Below are positions 34,695 to 44,162 of a DNA stretch of 64,000 bases, piece after piece (position 1 is the stretch's first letter; each line of letters begins with the position of its first letter). A model generated the notes under the pieces. That model saw only the letters and a list, made by a program, of their open reading frames with translations, had not been told where the DNA came from and did no database searches. The translations under genes were made by a program, and so were the position numbers. The stretch comes from Collinsella aerofaciens (GTDB lineage: Bacteria > Actinomycetota > Coriobacteriia > Coriobacteriales > Coriobacteriaceae): contig NAKE01000001.1 in the NCBI GenBank assembly GCA_008680965.1, positions 124,001 to 188,000 of the forward strand, written 5' to 3'.

Positions 34695-35720
34695 TTAGCG
34701 CGCCGCGTACTCGAGCATGCGGTCGAGCGTGAGCTTGGCCTGATCGGCTGCCTCGTCCGACACGCCAATCTGCACCTCGCCCTCGCCCGTCTCCAGGCAG
34801 CGCACGAGCTTTTCGAGCGTGATGAGATCCATGTTGACGCAGGTGGGCTGCACCGCAGGGAAGTAGAACTTTTTGCCGGTGCCCTCGCAGCGGCGCTCGA
34901 GCTCGTAGAGCACGCCGCGGACCGTCACGATGATGAACTCGTTGGCGTCCGACTCCTCGGCATACTTGATGATGCCGGCGGTGGAGCCGATGTAGTCGGC
35001 CTCGGCAAGGACGTCGGCCTTGCATTCGGGGTGCGCCAGTACGAGCGCGTTGGGATGCGCCTCCTGCGCATCGACAATCTGCTCGACGGTGATGATGTGG
35101 TGGCGCGGGCAGTAGCCATTGTTGAGGATGACGTGCTTTTGCGGCACCTGCTCGGCAACAAAGCGGCCCAGGTTTTGATCGGGGATGAACAGGACGTGTT
35201 GTTGCGGCAGCTCGGACACGATCTTGACGGCGTTGGAGCTGGTGACGCACACGTCACTCCAGCTCTTGATCTCGACCGTCGAGTTAACGTAGCAGACCAC
35301 GGCAAGGTCGTCGCCGTGCTCGGCGCGCGCTGCATCGACCGTCTCGCGCTTGACCATGTGAGCCATGGGGCAGTCCGCGCCCGGCTCGGGCAACAGCACG
35401 GTCTTGGTGGGATTGAGCAGCTTGGCGCTCTCGCCCATAAACTCCACGCCGCACAGCACGATGGTCTGCTGCGGCAGGCTCTTGGCGAGCTTTGCCAGGT
35501 AGAAGCTGTCGCCGACGTAATCGGCAACGGCTTGGACCTCGGGCGCCACATAGTAGTGCGCCAAGATCACCGCGTCACGTTGGGTTTTTAGTTGCTGGAT
35601 GGCCTCGACGAGCTCTGCGGGCACCAGTGCCGCGCGCTCCGTTGCCGTCGTTGCCGATGCTAGGCCGGCCGCGATATCGTGTGCAAGCTCCGACGCATCC
35701 ATGTTCGCGCTCTGTGCCAT
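34695..35720 (-). CDS. nadA: Quinolinate synthase
   Basis: 341 aa. The three-fold repeated NadA fold binds one [4Fe-4S]. Signature parts: AHYYVAPEVQAVADYVGDSFYLAK, CGVEFMGESAKLLNP, CYVNSTVEIKSWSDVCVTSSNAV, HPECKADV and QPTCVNM. It condenses iminoaspartate with dihydroxyacetone phosphate. It is the first gene of the nad operon. The ATG at 35720 follows GAGAGGGG. A probable NiaR site lies 42 bp upstream. Confidence 0.97.
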   Translation of the reverse strand: MAQSANMDASELAHDIAAGLASATTATERAALVPAELVEAIQQLKTQRDAVILAHYYVAPEVQAVADYVGDSFYLAKLAKSLPQQTIVLCGVEFMGESAKLLNPTKTVLLPEPGADCPMAHMVKRETVDAARAEHGDDLAVVCYVNSTVEIKSWSDVCVTSSNAVKIVSELPQQHVLFIPDQNLGRFVAEQVPQKHVILNNGYCPRHHIITVEQIVDAQEAHPNALVLAHPECKADVLAEADYIGSTAGIIKYAEESDANEFIIVTVRGVLYELERRCEGTGKKFYFPAVQPTCVNMDLITLEKLVRCLETGEGEVQIGVSDEAADQAKLTLDRMLEYAAR

Positions 35721-35761
35721 CAAGGCCCCTCTCTTTTGGCGAATCTTGGGGCTTTAGTATG

Positions 35762-35805
35762 ACACCTAGGTTTACAGCTGACAAGACAGCTGTAAACCTA
35801 GGTGT
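35762..35805. promoter_or_regulatory. NiaR operator candidate upstream of nadA
   Basis: Perfect 19-bp arms ACACCTAGGTTTACAGCTG (35762-35780) and its complement (35787-35805), spacer ACAAGA. The centre GACAAGACAGC resembles the TGTCTTGACA-type core of known NiaR sites. The position before nadA fits self-repression. Confidence 0.8.
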
Positions 35806-36013
35806 AAAGTTGAAATAAAGATTCAATCATGCGGCAGGTCCATTTTCGAACCGGCAAGCTGAGGATAGTCGAGCCTTCGATAGCGCAGGAGGCATCTTTC
35901 GCCACCGCAATACCGCTCGGCGCGAGTTGCGCACCGTGGGGCGCAAACGGGGTGTTCCCCCGCGGGCGGCACGCACCCAATGTGGCAAAATCGAACTACT
36001 AAGGGGGCTCAAT

Positions 36014-36736
36014 ATGCTCAAAATCATCGCCTGCGACGACGACGTCGCTTTTCTAGATAGACTGCACCGGATGATCGACCGCTGGTCGACCGAGACGGGC
36101 ACGGCAGTCGACGTTGCGCTCGTCACGCGCGGCGAGGACCTGCTGGCCCGCCATGCCGCATCGCGTGCCGACATCATTCTGCTCGACATGTCCATGCCGC
36201 TCGTCAACGGCATGGACACCGCGCGGGAGCTGCGCCAATCTGACACCGCCGTGCGACTGGTGTTCCTCACCTCATCGCCCGAGTTCGCGCTGGAGTCCTA
36301 TGAGGTCCGTGCCTTCGACTACCTGCTCAAGCCCGTAACGTACGAACGCCTGGCGCAACTGCTCGACGAGCTTTCGAGCATGCGACCCGCCGTGACCGAT
36401 GAGCTCGTAACCAAAACGTCCTTTGGCTACCACGCCCTGCGCCTGTCTGATATCGAATATGCCGAGGCCCGCAACAAGCACGTGGTATTCCACCTGCGCG
36501 ACGGGCGCGACATCGAGGCGCTCGAGCCGTTCCGCAACATCGAGGACCAGCTGGCCAAAAACGCAAGCTTCTTTAAATGTCACCGTAGCTACCAGGTCAA
36601 CCTGCGCAATATCGACCACTTCAACCGCACGGATATCGTCATGCGCTCGGGCGCTTGCATCCCGCTGGCGCGCAGCTGCAAGCAGGGTTTCCAGGATGCC
36701 TACTTTGCGGCACGGTTCGAGGGCGGGAGGCGCTGA
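36014..36736 (+). CDS. LytTR-family response regulator
   Basis: 240 aa. The receiver domain (1-120) has acidic pocket DDD at 8-10 and phospho-acceptor Asp58 in ILLDMSMP. The LytTR DNA-binding domain (~140-238) includes YHALRLSDIEYAEARNKHVVFHLRDG and FKCHRSYQVNLRNI. Relatives (AgrA, LytR) often answer peptide signals. The start at 36014 lies seven bases after GGGGGC. Its stop overlaps the kinase ATG by one base. No signal-peptide gene is recognised beside it. Confidence 0.93.
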   Translation: MLKIIACDDDVAFLDRLHRMIDRWSTETGTAVDVALVTRGEDLLARHAASRADIILLDMSMPLVNGMDTARELRQSDTAVRLVFLTSSPEFALESYEVRAFDYLLKPVTYERLAQLLDELSSMRPAVTDELVTKTSFGYHALRLSDIEYAEARNKHVVFHLRDGRDIEALEPFRNIEDQLAKNASFFKCHRSYQVNLRNIDHFNRTDIVMRSGACIPLARSCKQGFQDAYFAARFEGGRR

Positions 36737-38012
36737 TGCTCCCTGCGGTCGAGATGTTACTTTGGGCAATCCACCACGCAACGACCCTGCCTTTTGGCGT
36801 TTTTGCCTCGGCGGCGCTCTGCGGTATCGAGATCAACCGGCGTCATGCGCTTGAGCTGGTGATGGTCGGCGCCGTAACCGGATGCGCATTCAGCCTCGCC
36901 AATGCCGTCGGCGGCGAGCTTTTCGCCCGCCAGGCATATCCACTCGTCGTGCATTTGCCGCTCGTCATCTATCTGTGCGCGCGCTATTGCCTGAGCCCGC
37001 TGCTCGTTATGCTGGGCGTTACCAGTGCCTACCTGAGCTGCCAGTTCAGCAACTGGATGGGCATCGCCGCGCTCGCCGCCACCGACTCACAAATCGCGTA
37101 CTACGTGGCACGCATTATCACCACGGCCGTCGTCTTTGCGATCCTGCTGCATTGGGCCAGCGACATCGGTCCGCGCCTGGCGGTCAAACCCCCACCGAGC
37201 TCGAAATTCTGCTCATCCTGCCGCTCGTCTACTACATCTTTGACTACGCCACCAACGTCTACACCACGCTCTTCCACTCGGGCTCCGTGGTGACGGTTGA
37301 GTTTTTGGCGTTTGCGCTTTGCGCGTTTTACCTTATGTTTCTTGCTGTGTATCTACGTGAATACGAGGCGAAGGAAACCGCCGAGCGCGAGCGCTGGATG
37401 CTCGCGACCCGCGATAGCGCAGTCATCAAAGAGCTCGAGGCTTGGCGCCAATCTGGACGCGAGCTTTCGGTCCTCCGCCATGACATGCGGCACTTCCTGC
37501 GCGGCCTTGCGGCTTTGATCGAGGAGGGCCACATCGACGAGGCGCTCGAACACATCGACGAACTCTGTGAGACGAACGACCGCACCGCCGTGCGCCGCTA
37601 CTGCGCCAACGACACGGTCAATATCGTGTTTTCGTCATTTAGCTCCGATATCAACCGAAACGGCATCACCGCCGATTTGCGCGCCGCCGTACCCGAGAGC
37701 GTCCATGTAGCCGACGTCGATCTGTTTAGCGTGCTCTCGAATGCCCTGGACAACGCCATCGTCGCCGCGAGCGCCGCTCCCCAGGGCAAGCGATTTGTCG
37801 ATCTGGACCTGCGTTGCGAGGACGGGCAACTGCTCCTTTTGGTCTCCAACACGTTTGGGCGCCCGCCGCGCATGGTCGACGGCATGCCCGTAGCCGGGCA
37901 CACCGGACATGGCTTTGGAACCAAAAGCATCAAGCTTGCCGTCGAACGCATGAACGGCAACTGCCAGTTTCGCATCAACGGCGACCGATTTGAGCTTCGC
38001 GCCGTGATGTAG
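36736..38012 (+). pseudogene. LytTR-partner sensor histidine kinase (AgrC-like), frameshifted
   Basis: The N-terminal ~155 codons encode about six membrane helices (MLPAVEMLLWAIHHATTLPFG...). At a C5 run (37189-37193) the frame changes: the first frame continues only to 37293 with junk, while the next frame carries on smoothly (TELEILLILPLVYYIFDYATNVYTTLF) through the His box VLRHDMRHFLRG, N box LDNAIVAA and G box GFGTKSI of a GHKL kinase. One added C would restore a single frame. Either a disabled kinase, a phase-variable C tract or a sequencing slip. ATG overlaps the regulator stop (TGATG). Confidence 0.85.
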
Positions 38013-38072
38013 GGGCGCGACAAGCCGGCGCCGCGCTCGACCCGTCAGGGCTGCCTTGCCGGCTCCGGTCCG

Positions 38073-38648
38073 CTACAGCGGCGCGGCTGCCGGAGTCAGC
38101 TGCTTGATGTATGCCCACATGCGCTGCTTGGCGGCTTTGTCAGTAAGCGCCGCCTCAAAACCGTCGAGCGCGAGCACGCGACGACCCTGCACATGGGCGA
38201 CCAAGCCGGGCTTGAGCATAGCAGTATCAAAGTCGTCAATTGCCACGAGCATGTCTGCATAGGTCTCGCGCATGGTATCGGCCGCGCGATCGTCCAGCAG
38301 CAGGACCGCCTCGGGGTCCAAGGCCTCGAGCGCCTCGCGGAACAGCTCGCACGGCAGGCCCTCGCCTGTCGCAACCGCTCCGTCACCCGCGCCGGCAACA
38401 CTTGCCAGCACGCAGAAATCCTCGGGCGCGTATCCGATGGCACCGAGCGCCTTGCGCAGCGCGGCACCGTCCGGACCGGCAGCCAGCTCGCCGCCCGCAC
38501 GCTCGGCATCGTCTAAATCACCTTTTACCAGCACAATCGGCGAGCACGCGTTGCCCGCGATACGCACGCCGCGACCCGCGAGCGATGCGAGCTCCTGCTC
38601 GGTCGCCTGGGCGATGGCTTCTTTTTTCTGGCTTTGTGACGTGGACAT
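38073..38648 (-). CDS. Soluble protein of unknown function
   Basis: 191 aa, acidic. Pieces such as RIAGNACSPIVLVKGDLDDAE and LPCELFREALEALDPEAVLLLDDRAADTMRETYADML loosely recall the layout of uracil-DNA-glycosylase-superfamily proteins, but the catalytic motifs are not evident, so no function is assigned. GGAGAGCGC lies before the ATG at 38648. It is divergent from thioredoxin. Confidence 0.6.
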   Translation of the reverse strand: MSTSQSQKKEAIAQATEQELASLAGRGVRIAGNACSPIVLVKGDLDDAERAGGELAAGPDGAALRKALGAIGYAPEDFCVLASVAGAGDGAVATGEGLPCELFREALEALDPEAVLLLDDRAADTMRETYADMLVAIDDFDTAMLKPGLVAHVQGRRVLALDGFEAALTDKAAKQRMWAYIKQLTPAAAPL

Positions 38649-38784
38649 GCGCTCTCCAATCGTTTGCATGCCCACCATTATATAAAAGAGCCAACCGCGA
38701 GTGCTTGCTTTGCGGACCGTTGGGTATAAGCACGGTCGTACTGAGTTTTACGCGGCCGAGCCGCGTCGCATTATGGAGGTCACC

Positions 38785-39105
38785 ATGGCTGACATTAAGC
38801 AGATTACCCCCGAGAACTTCGATTCCGTCGTTAACGGCAGCCTTCCCGTGCTGGTTGATTTTTGGGCACCGTGGTGCGGTCCCTGCCGTTCGCTCTCGCC
38901 CATCGTTGACGAAGTGGCCGACGAGCTGGCCGGCAAACTTGTCGTCGCCAAATGCAACGTCGACGACAATCAGGACCTAGCCATGAAGTTTGGCGTTATG
39001 AGCATCCCCACGCTGGTCGTCTTTAAGAACGGCGAGGAAATCGACCGCTCCGTTGGCGCGCTGCCCAAGGCCAGGCTGCAGGCACTGCTTGAGAAGCACC
39101 TGTAA
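38785..39105 (+). CDS. trxA: Thioredoxin
   Basis: 106 aa, a single thioredoxin fold with the redox site WCGPC in DFWAPWCGPCRSLSP and the cis-Pro loop SIPTLVVF. It reduces protein disulfides using thioredoxin reductase (not in the window). TGGAGGTC precedes the ATG at 38785. Confidence 0.96.
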   Translation: MADIKQITPENFDSVVNGSLPVLVDFWAPWCGPCRSLSPIVDEVADELAGKLVVAKCNVDDNQDLAMKFGVMSIPTLVVFKNGEEIDRSVGALPKARLQALLEKHL

Positions 39106-39216
39106 TACGCCGGTCATGTGCTGCCGTCCATGAGCGGTTTTGCGCCGCTCACCGGAGAGCCGGGCGCTGCGCCCGCGACCACGGATAGTATGGTAGTCAC
39201 AAACAGCCCCCAGTGA

Positions 39217-39251
39217 ACGGGTGCGGGTCAGACGGACTCGCACCCGTTTTC
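39217..39251 (+). terminator. Rho-independent terminator after thioredoxin
   Basis: ACGGGTGCG (39217-39225) and CGCACCCGT (39239-39247) followed by TTTTC. Confidence 0.85.
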
Positions 39252-39324
39252 TTATGCGGCGATGCGCAAAGCGGGCGTAGTAGAATCTGAACCACTGAAT
39301 AGACCCGTACAAAAGGAGATTCAC

Positions 39325-39573
39325 ATGCATGACGTTGGAATGAACATGAGCCAGCTTGCCATGAGCGTCAAGCAGGTCGACGACACGATCGAGCTCGCCC
39401 ACGAGTGGAGCCATCAGCTGCTGCATGCAACCGAGAACTTTGATATGGAGCGCATTGGCGCCAAGCTCGAGGCCGCCATGGCGGCGCTCCACGAGGCGCA
39501 CGACGCACTCGAGGGCTACGAGGAGGCCATCGAGGCCGACCACAACTCCGTTGGCTCCGTAAAGCTGGTGTAG
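39325..39573 (+). CDS. Small helical protein heading the nikR-hyp cluster
   Basis: 82 aa, not recognised. It is predicted to be helical and mildly acidic (VKQVDDTIELAHEWSHQLLHA; IGAKLEAAMAALHEAHDALEGYEEAIEAD), with five His and two near-N-terminal Met. AAAGGAG precedes the ATG. It ends one base before the nikR start, so the two are probably translated together. A nickel-handling or regulatory accessory role is inferred only from location. Confidence 0.75.
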   Translation: MHDVGMNMSQLAMSVKQVDDTIELAHEWSHQLLHATENFDMERIGAKLEAAMAALHEAHDALEGYEEAIEADHNSVGSVKLV

Positions 39574-39574
39574 C

Positions 39575-40087
39575 GTGGCCGATCACGAGCACGCCTGCGA
39601 TCACGAGCACGAGCATTCGCACGGGCTGACCGGCGACGCGGGCTGTCGTTGCGGCAGCCCCGCCTCCGAACTGGTCCGTTTTTCGGTCACCGCGCCCGAC
39701 GACCTGCTGCGCCGCTTTGACGAGCAGATCGCGCGACGCGGCGACGTTGCCAACCGTTCCGAGGCCGTGCGCGACCTGATTCGCGCCTCGATTGCCAAGG
39801 AGCAGATGCGAACGCCCGACGAGCAGGTCATCGGGTCGCTCACCATGATTTACGACCATCACACCGGCGACCTGACGCGCCGCCTGGACGAGGTGCAGCA
39901 CGACTACACCGACGAGATCGTATCGACCATGCACGTGCATCTGGATCACCACAACTGCTTGGAGATTCTGGCGCTTAAGGGTCGCGGTGAGCGTGTCTAC
40001 GAGCTGGCCGACCGTCTGCTGGGCCTGCGCGGCGTTAAACACGGCGAGCTCACCTGCGCCGCCACCGAGCAGAGCCTGGGGCTGTAA
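39575..40087 (+). CDS. nikR: Nickel-responsive regulator NikR
   Basis: 170 aa. A His-rich leader (MADHEHACDHEHEHSHG) precedes the ribbon-helix-helix DNA-binding domain (RFSVTAPDDLLRRFDEQIARRG). The C-terminal ACT-like nickel domain has the ligand pattern STMHVHLDHHNCLEILALKG, with all family His and Cys ligands present. The His-rich leader is unusual for NikR and may store or sense metal. The start is GTG. It lies directly before hypF, tying nickel level to hydrogenase maturation. Confidence 0.93.
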   Translation: MADHEHACDHEHEHSHGLTGDAGCRCGSPASELVRFSVTAPDDLLRRFDEQIARRGDVANRSEAVRDLIRASIAKEQMRTPDEQVIGSLTMIYDHHTGDLTRRLDEVQHDYTDEIVSTMHVHLDHHNCLEILALKGRGERVYELADRLLGLRGVKHGELTCAATEQSLGL

Positions 40088-40135
40088 CAGCACACGCCTG
40101 CCAATAAGGGACAGGTTTCAATGAAGGAGGGTCGC

Positions 40136-42607
40136 ATGCGACATGTGCATATCCATGTAACGGGCATTGTGCAGGGCGTCGGCATGCGACCGTTTGTGTA
40201 TCGCGAGGCCATGGCGCACGGCATTTGCGGCTGGGTGCTCAACGCGGGCGATGGCGTGCATATCGAGGCGCACGCTCTAAGCGAGTCGCTCGACGAATTT
40301 GTCGCCGCGCTTTCCGAGCATGCGCCTGCGGCGTCTCGCGTGGAGCATGTCGAGGTTGTGGACCTAGCACCCGGCGACTGGGACGCCGCTAACGAGCAGG
40401 ACTTTTGCATTGTGGCGTCGCAGGATCAAACCGCGCATACAACGCTCATCTCGCCCGACATCGCCACGTGCGACGACTGCCTGCGCGAGTTGTTCGACCC
40501 AGCCGACCGACGCTTTCATTATCCCTTTATCAACTGCACCAACTGCGGGCCGCGTTTTACCATCATTCGCTCGCTGCCCTATGACCGAGCGGCAACCTCG
40601 ATGGATCGCTTTCCCATGTGCCCCACCTGCGCCGCAGAGTATGCCGACCCACTCGATCGACGCTTTCACGCGCAGCCCGATGCCTGCTTTGATTGCGGAC
40701 CGCATATTACGTGGCGCGAGGCGGATCGCGGTGTTATGCCAACGGCGGTCGACGCAACACCAGCCGTCGGCTCCACGCGCGAGGCAAGCGATGCCATCAT
40801 CGAACGCTGCGTCGAGCTGCTGGCAGGCGGCGGCATCGTCGCTATCAAGGGTCTGGGTGGATTCCACCTGGCCTGCGACGCCGCCAACGAACAAGCGGTA
40901 TGCGAGCTGCGCCGTCGCAAGCGTCGCAGCAACAAGCCGCTTGCCGTTATGGTGCGCGGCCTTGCCGACGCCGAGCGCCTGTGCCATGTCGATGGCGTTG
41001 AGCGCGACCTGCTGGCCGGCAGCGTTCGTCCCATTGTGCTGCTACGCCGCCGCGCGGCCGGCAACGACGCCCACGGCTCCCCCAACGCCCTCGAGCTCGC
41101 GCCATCCGTCGCGCACGACTTGCCCGAGCTCGGCGTCATGCTCCCCTACACCCCACTTCAACATTTACTGCTCGCCGCGGCTGCAGCGCACGACATGCAC
41201 GCAATCGTTATGACCAGCGGAAACCTGAGCGAAGAGCCCATCGAGACCGACGATGTCCTTGCATGGGAGCACCTGGTTGCCGCCGGCATCGCCGATGCGC
41301 TGCTCGGTAACGACCGCGCGATTCTGTCGCGCTACGACGACTCCGTGGTACGCGTGGTCGACGGCGACGTCATGCCCGTGCGTCGCGCACGCGGATATGC
41401 GCCGCAACCGCTGTCGTTGCCGGCGCTCGACGGCACCACGCCCTGCGTACTCGCCTGTGGGCCGCAGCAAAAAGCCACGATTGCACTCACGCGCGAGGAC
41501 GCCGACGGTCATACGACCTGTTTTGTGTCGCAGCATATCGGCGATGTCGAAAACGGCGCGACTTTCGATGCTTGGAGTGCCGCGCGCTCGCGTCTGGAAA
41601 ACCTCTTTGACCTAGCGCCTGCCGCCTTGGCATGCGACATGCATCCCAGCTATCTGTCGAGCCAATGGGCGCGTGAACAGGCACGGGAGCAAAATCTGCC
41701 GCTTATCGAAGTCCAGCACCATCATGCACACATCGCGAGCGTAATGGCAGAGGCGATTGCCGCAGGCCGGCTTGCGCCCGATGCGCGTGTCCTCGGCATC
41801 GCCTTCGACGGCACGGGTGCCGGCACCGATGGCACCATATGGGGCGGCGAGTTTTTTATCGCCCATCTCGCCGATTTTGAGCGCGTCGCGCATCTGCGCA
41901 CCTGGGCACTCCCCGGCGGCGCCGCATCCGTACACGATGCCCGCCGCAATGCCTTTGCCCTGCTCAGCGAGCTCGACCTACTCGGGCACCCGGGCGCCGC
42001 GGGACTCTTGGACAGCCTTGACGAGCAGACGCGCAGCATAACGGCAACGATGATCGAGCGCGGCATCAACAGCCCGCGCACCAGCAGCATGGGTCGCCTG
42101 TTTGATGCCGCAGCCGCGATTTTGGGCATTTGTGGCCAGGCAACCTACGAGGGCGAACCCGCTATCGAGCTCGAAGCCGCCGCCTGGCGCGCGCTCGACA
42201 GCGAAATCGCCCGTTTTCCCGACGACAACGCCGGCTATTCCGCATCTGGCCCATCGTGGTTGGACGGCTCCTATGTTCTGGACCAGAAAGCACTCTTTGA
42301 GGCACTTCTGGAGGGAATTGAAGCAGGAGCGCCTGCCGATAAGCTCGCGCTCGACTTCCATGTCGCCATCGCACGCTCCTCGGCACGCATCGCCAGCGAA
42401 ATCTGCGCCCGAGAGGGCATCGACACCGTCGCCCTCTCGGGCGGCGTGTTCATGAACCGACTTCTGCTCCAGCTCCTCACCCGCGAGCTCAAAAGCGCAG
42501 ACCTTACTGTCCTCGTCCCCCACACCGTGCCCGTCAACGACGGCTGCATCGCCTACGGTCAGGCGGCGGTCGCAAGCGCTCGTCTTGCGCAGATTGCATC
42601 GCAGTAG
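40136..42607 (+). CDS. hypF: Carbamoyltransferase HypF
   Basis: 823 aa. Order: acylphosphatase domain (~1-90; GIVQGVGMRPFVYREA), two zinc fingers (CDDC..CTNC; CPTC..CFDC), a YrdC-like domain (IVAIKGLGGFHLACDA...KRRSNKPLAVMVR), and a Kae1-like C-terminal half with HHHAHIASVMAE and FDGTGAGTDGTIWGGEF. It makes a thiocarbamate from carbamoyl phosphate on HypE, the source of the CN ligands of [NiFe] hydrogenase. AAGGAGGG precedes the ATG at 40136. Confidence 0.98.
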   Translation: MRHVHIHVTGIVQGVGMRPFVYREAMAHGICGWVLNAGDGVHIEAHALSESLDEFVAALSEHAPAASRVEHVEVVDLAPGDWDAANEQDFCIVASQDQTAHTTLISPDIATCDDCLRELFDPADRRFHYPFINCTNCGPRFTIIRSLPYDRAATSMDRFPMCPTCAAEYADPLDRRFHAQPDACFDCGPHITWREADRGVMPTAVDATPAVGSTREASDAIIERCVELLAGGGIVAIKGLGGFHLACDAANEQAVCELRRRKRRSNKPLAVMVRGLADAERLCHVDGVERDLLAGSVRPIVLLRRRAAGNDAHGSPNALELAPSVAHDLPELGVMLPYTPLQHLLLAAAAAHDMHAIVMTSGNLSEEPIETDDVLAWEHLVAAGIADALLGNDRAILSRYDDSVVRVVDGDVMPVRRARGYAPQPLSLPALDGTTPCVLACGPQQKATIALTREDADGHTTCFVSQHIGDVENGATFDAWSAARSRLENLFDLAPAALACDMHPSYLSSQWAREQAREQNLPLIEVQHHHAHIASVMAEAIAAGRLAPDARVLGIAFDGTGAGTDGTIWGGEFFIAHLADFERVAHLRTWALPGGAASVHDARRNAFALLSELDLLGHPGAAGLLDSLDEQTRSITATMIERGINSPRTSSMGRLFDAAAAILGICGQATYEGEPAIELEAAAWRALDSEIARFPDDNAGYSASGPSWLDGSYVLDQKALFEALLEGIEAGAPADKLALDFHVAIARSSARIASEICAREGIDTVALSGGVFMNRLLLQLLTRELKSADLTVLVPHTVPVNDGCIAYGQAAVASARLAQIASQ

Positions 42608-42741
42608 CTCGCTCTCGCACGTCACTGTGCCCAGCCGTCTCACAGGCGTAACGCGTTTGCCCGCAAACCCCGCGAGCGCTACCATCAACTGATGGATTAT
42701 TAAGCGCCCATCCAGCGCAAAGCGTCTAAAAGGGGAACAAT

Positions 42742-43002
42742 ATGTGCCTTGCCGTTCCCGGCAAAGTGGTCAAACGCGACGACGACCTCAAGGCCACCGT
42801 CGACATGATGGGCATCGAGCGCCCCGTGTCGCTGCGACTCGTGCCGACGGCGCAGGTTGGCGACTACATTCTCGTACACGCCGGCTTTGGCATCCAGATC
42901 GTCGACGAGCAGGAAGCGCAAGAAACGCTCGAGCTCGTTAATGCCATGACCGAGCTGGCCGAAGAAGACCAACTGGCCAGCAACCCAGCCGAGGCATACT
43001 AG
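42742..43002 (+). CDS. hypC: Hydrogenase assembly chaperone HypC
   Basis: 86 aa. It begins MCLAVPGKVV; Cys2 is the family's iron-binding residue. Later VGDYILVHAGFGIQIVDEQEA is typical. HypC carries the Fe(CN)2CO unit with HypD to the large subunit. Its stop shares a base with the hypD GTG start (TAGTG). Confidence 0.97.
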   Translation: MCLAVPGKVVKRDDDLKATVDMMGIERPVSLRLVPTAQVGDYILVHAGFGIQIVDEQEAQETLELVNAMTELAEEDQLASNPAEAY

Positions 43003-44114
43003 TGGCGGCCGGACAGCCGGCGCGCTCCGGTATCGACTTTTCGGCATTTCGCGATTCCAAGCTGGCCCGCGAGCTCCTCGAACGCATCCATGAACTCGTC
43101 GGCGACCGCACCATCAACCTTATGGAAGTCTGCGGCACGCACACCGTGAGCATCGGCCGCTATGGCTTTCGCTCCATTATGCCGGCGGGGCTCAAGCTAC
43201 TGAGTGGCCCGGGCTGCCCCGTCTGCGTTACCGCCAACCGCGACATCGACCACGCAATCGCGCTCGCCAACATAGACGGCGCCATCATCACCACCTTTGG
43301 CGACATGATGCGCGTGCCCGGATCGTCCACTTCGCTCGCCGCGCAAAAGGCGGCAGGGCGCGACATCCGCATTGTGTATTCCCCACTCGACGCACTCAAC
43401 ATCGCTGAGCAAAACCCCGACCGTCCGGTCATCTTTATGGGTGTGGGCTTTGAGACTACGACGCCCACCATCGCCGCCGCTATCTTGGAGGCCGAGGCAC
43501 GCGGGCTTTTGAACTTTTCGGTCTATTGCGCCCACAAGACCACGCCGCCGGCGTTGCGCGCCATCGCCAACGATCCCGAGACCGCCATCGACGGCTTTAT
43601 CCTGCCGGGCCACGTCGCCACCATCACGGGCTTGGCGCCCTTTAGCTTTTTGGTCGACGAGTTCAATACCCCGGGCGTGGTCACGGGATTTGAGCCGGTC
43701 GATATCCTGCAGGGCATCTGCATGCTGGTCCAGATGGTTGTCGAGGGCAGGCCCGCGATCGACAACGCCTACCGCCGTGGCGTCAACGCAGACGGCAACC
43801 CCGTGGCGCGCCAGCTGGTCGAGCAGGTGTTTGAGCCATGCGACACCACGTGGCGCGGGCTGGGGCCGATTGCCAACTCGGGCCTTTCCATCCGCCCCGA
43901 GTTCTCGCGCTTTGATGCCCGCGCTCGCTTTGACGTGCCCGTTGAGGCGACGGTCGAGCCGCGTGGGTGCCGCTGCGGCGACGTGCTGCGCGGGGCCATT
44001 ACGCCGAGCAACTGCCCGCTCTTTGGCCGCACCTGCACGCCCGAGCATCCTGTCGGACCGTGCATGGTGAGCTCCGAGGGCAGCTGCGCGGCGTACTTTA
44101 GATACCGTAACTAG
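43002..44114 (+). CDS. hypD: Hydrogenase formation protein HypD
   Basis: 370 aa. Conserved parts: EVCGTHTVSIGRYG, SGPGCPVCVT, GFETTTPTIAAAI, HKTTPPALRAI and the C-terminal Fe-S cysteines (GCRCGDVLRGAITPSNCPLFG.. CTPEHPVGPCMVSSEGSC). It is the scaffold on which Fe(CN)2CO is built. The GTG start overlaps the hypC stop. Confidence 0.97.
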   Translation: MAAGQPARSGIDFSAFRDSKLARELLERIHELVGDRTINLMEVCGTHTVSIGRYGFRSIMPAGLKLLSGPGCPVCVTANRDIDHAIALANIDGAIITTFGDMMRVPGSSTSLAAQKAAGRDIRIVYSPLDALNIAEQNPDRPVIFMGVGFETTTPTIAAAILEAEARGLLNFSVYCAHKTTPPALRAIANDPETAIDGFILPGHVATITGLAPFSFLVDEFNTPGVVTGFEPVDILQGICMLVQMVVEGRPAIDNAYRRGVNADGNPVARQLVEQVFEPCDTTWRGLGPIANSGLSIRPEFSRFDARARFDVPVEATVEPRGCRCGDVLRGAITPSNCPLFGRTCTPEHPVGPCMVSSEGSCAAYFRYRN

Positions 44115-44162
44115 CCCGGACGCACCCGCACACTGGCACCACCCACGATTGGAGTTTTGGAT

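Noticed and set aside
34639..35250. Upstream extension of nadB by 204 codons
   Set aside because: It overlaps nadA in another frame; the GTG at 34638 has a good ribosome site and gives normal NadB length.
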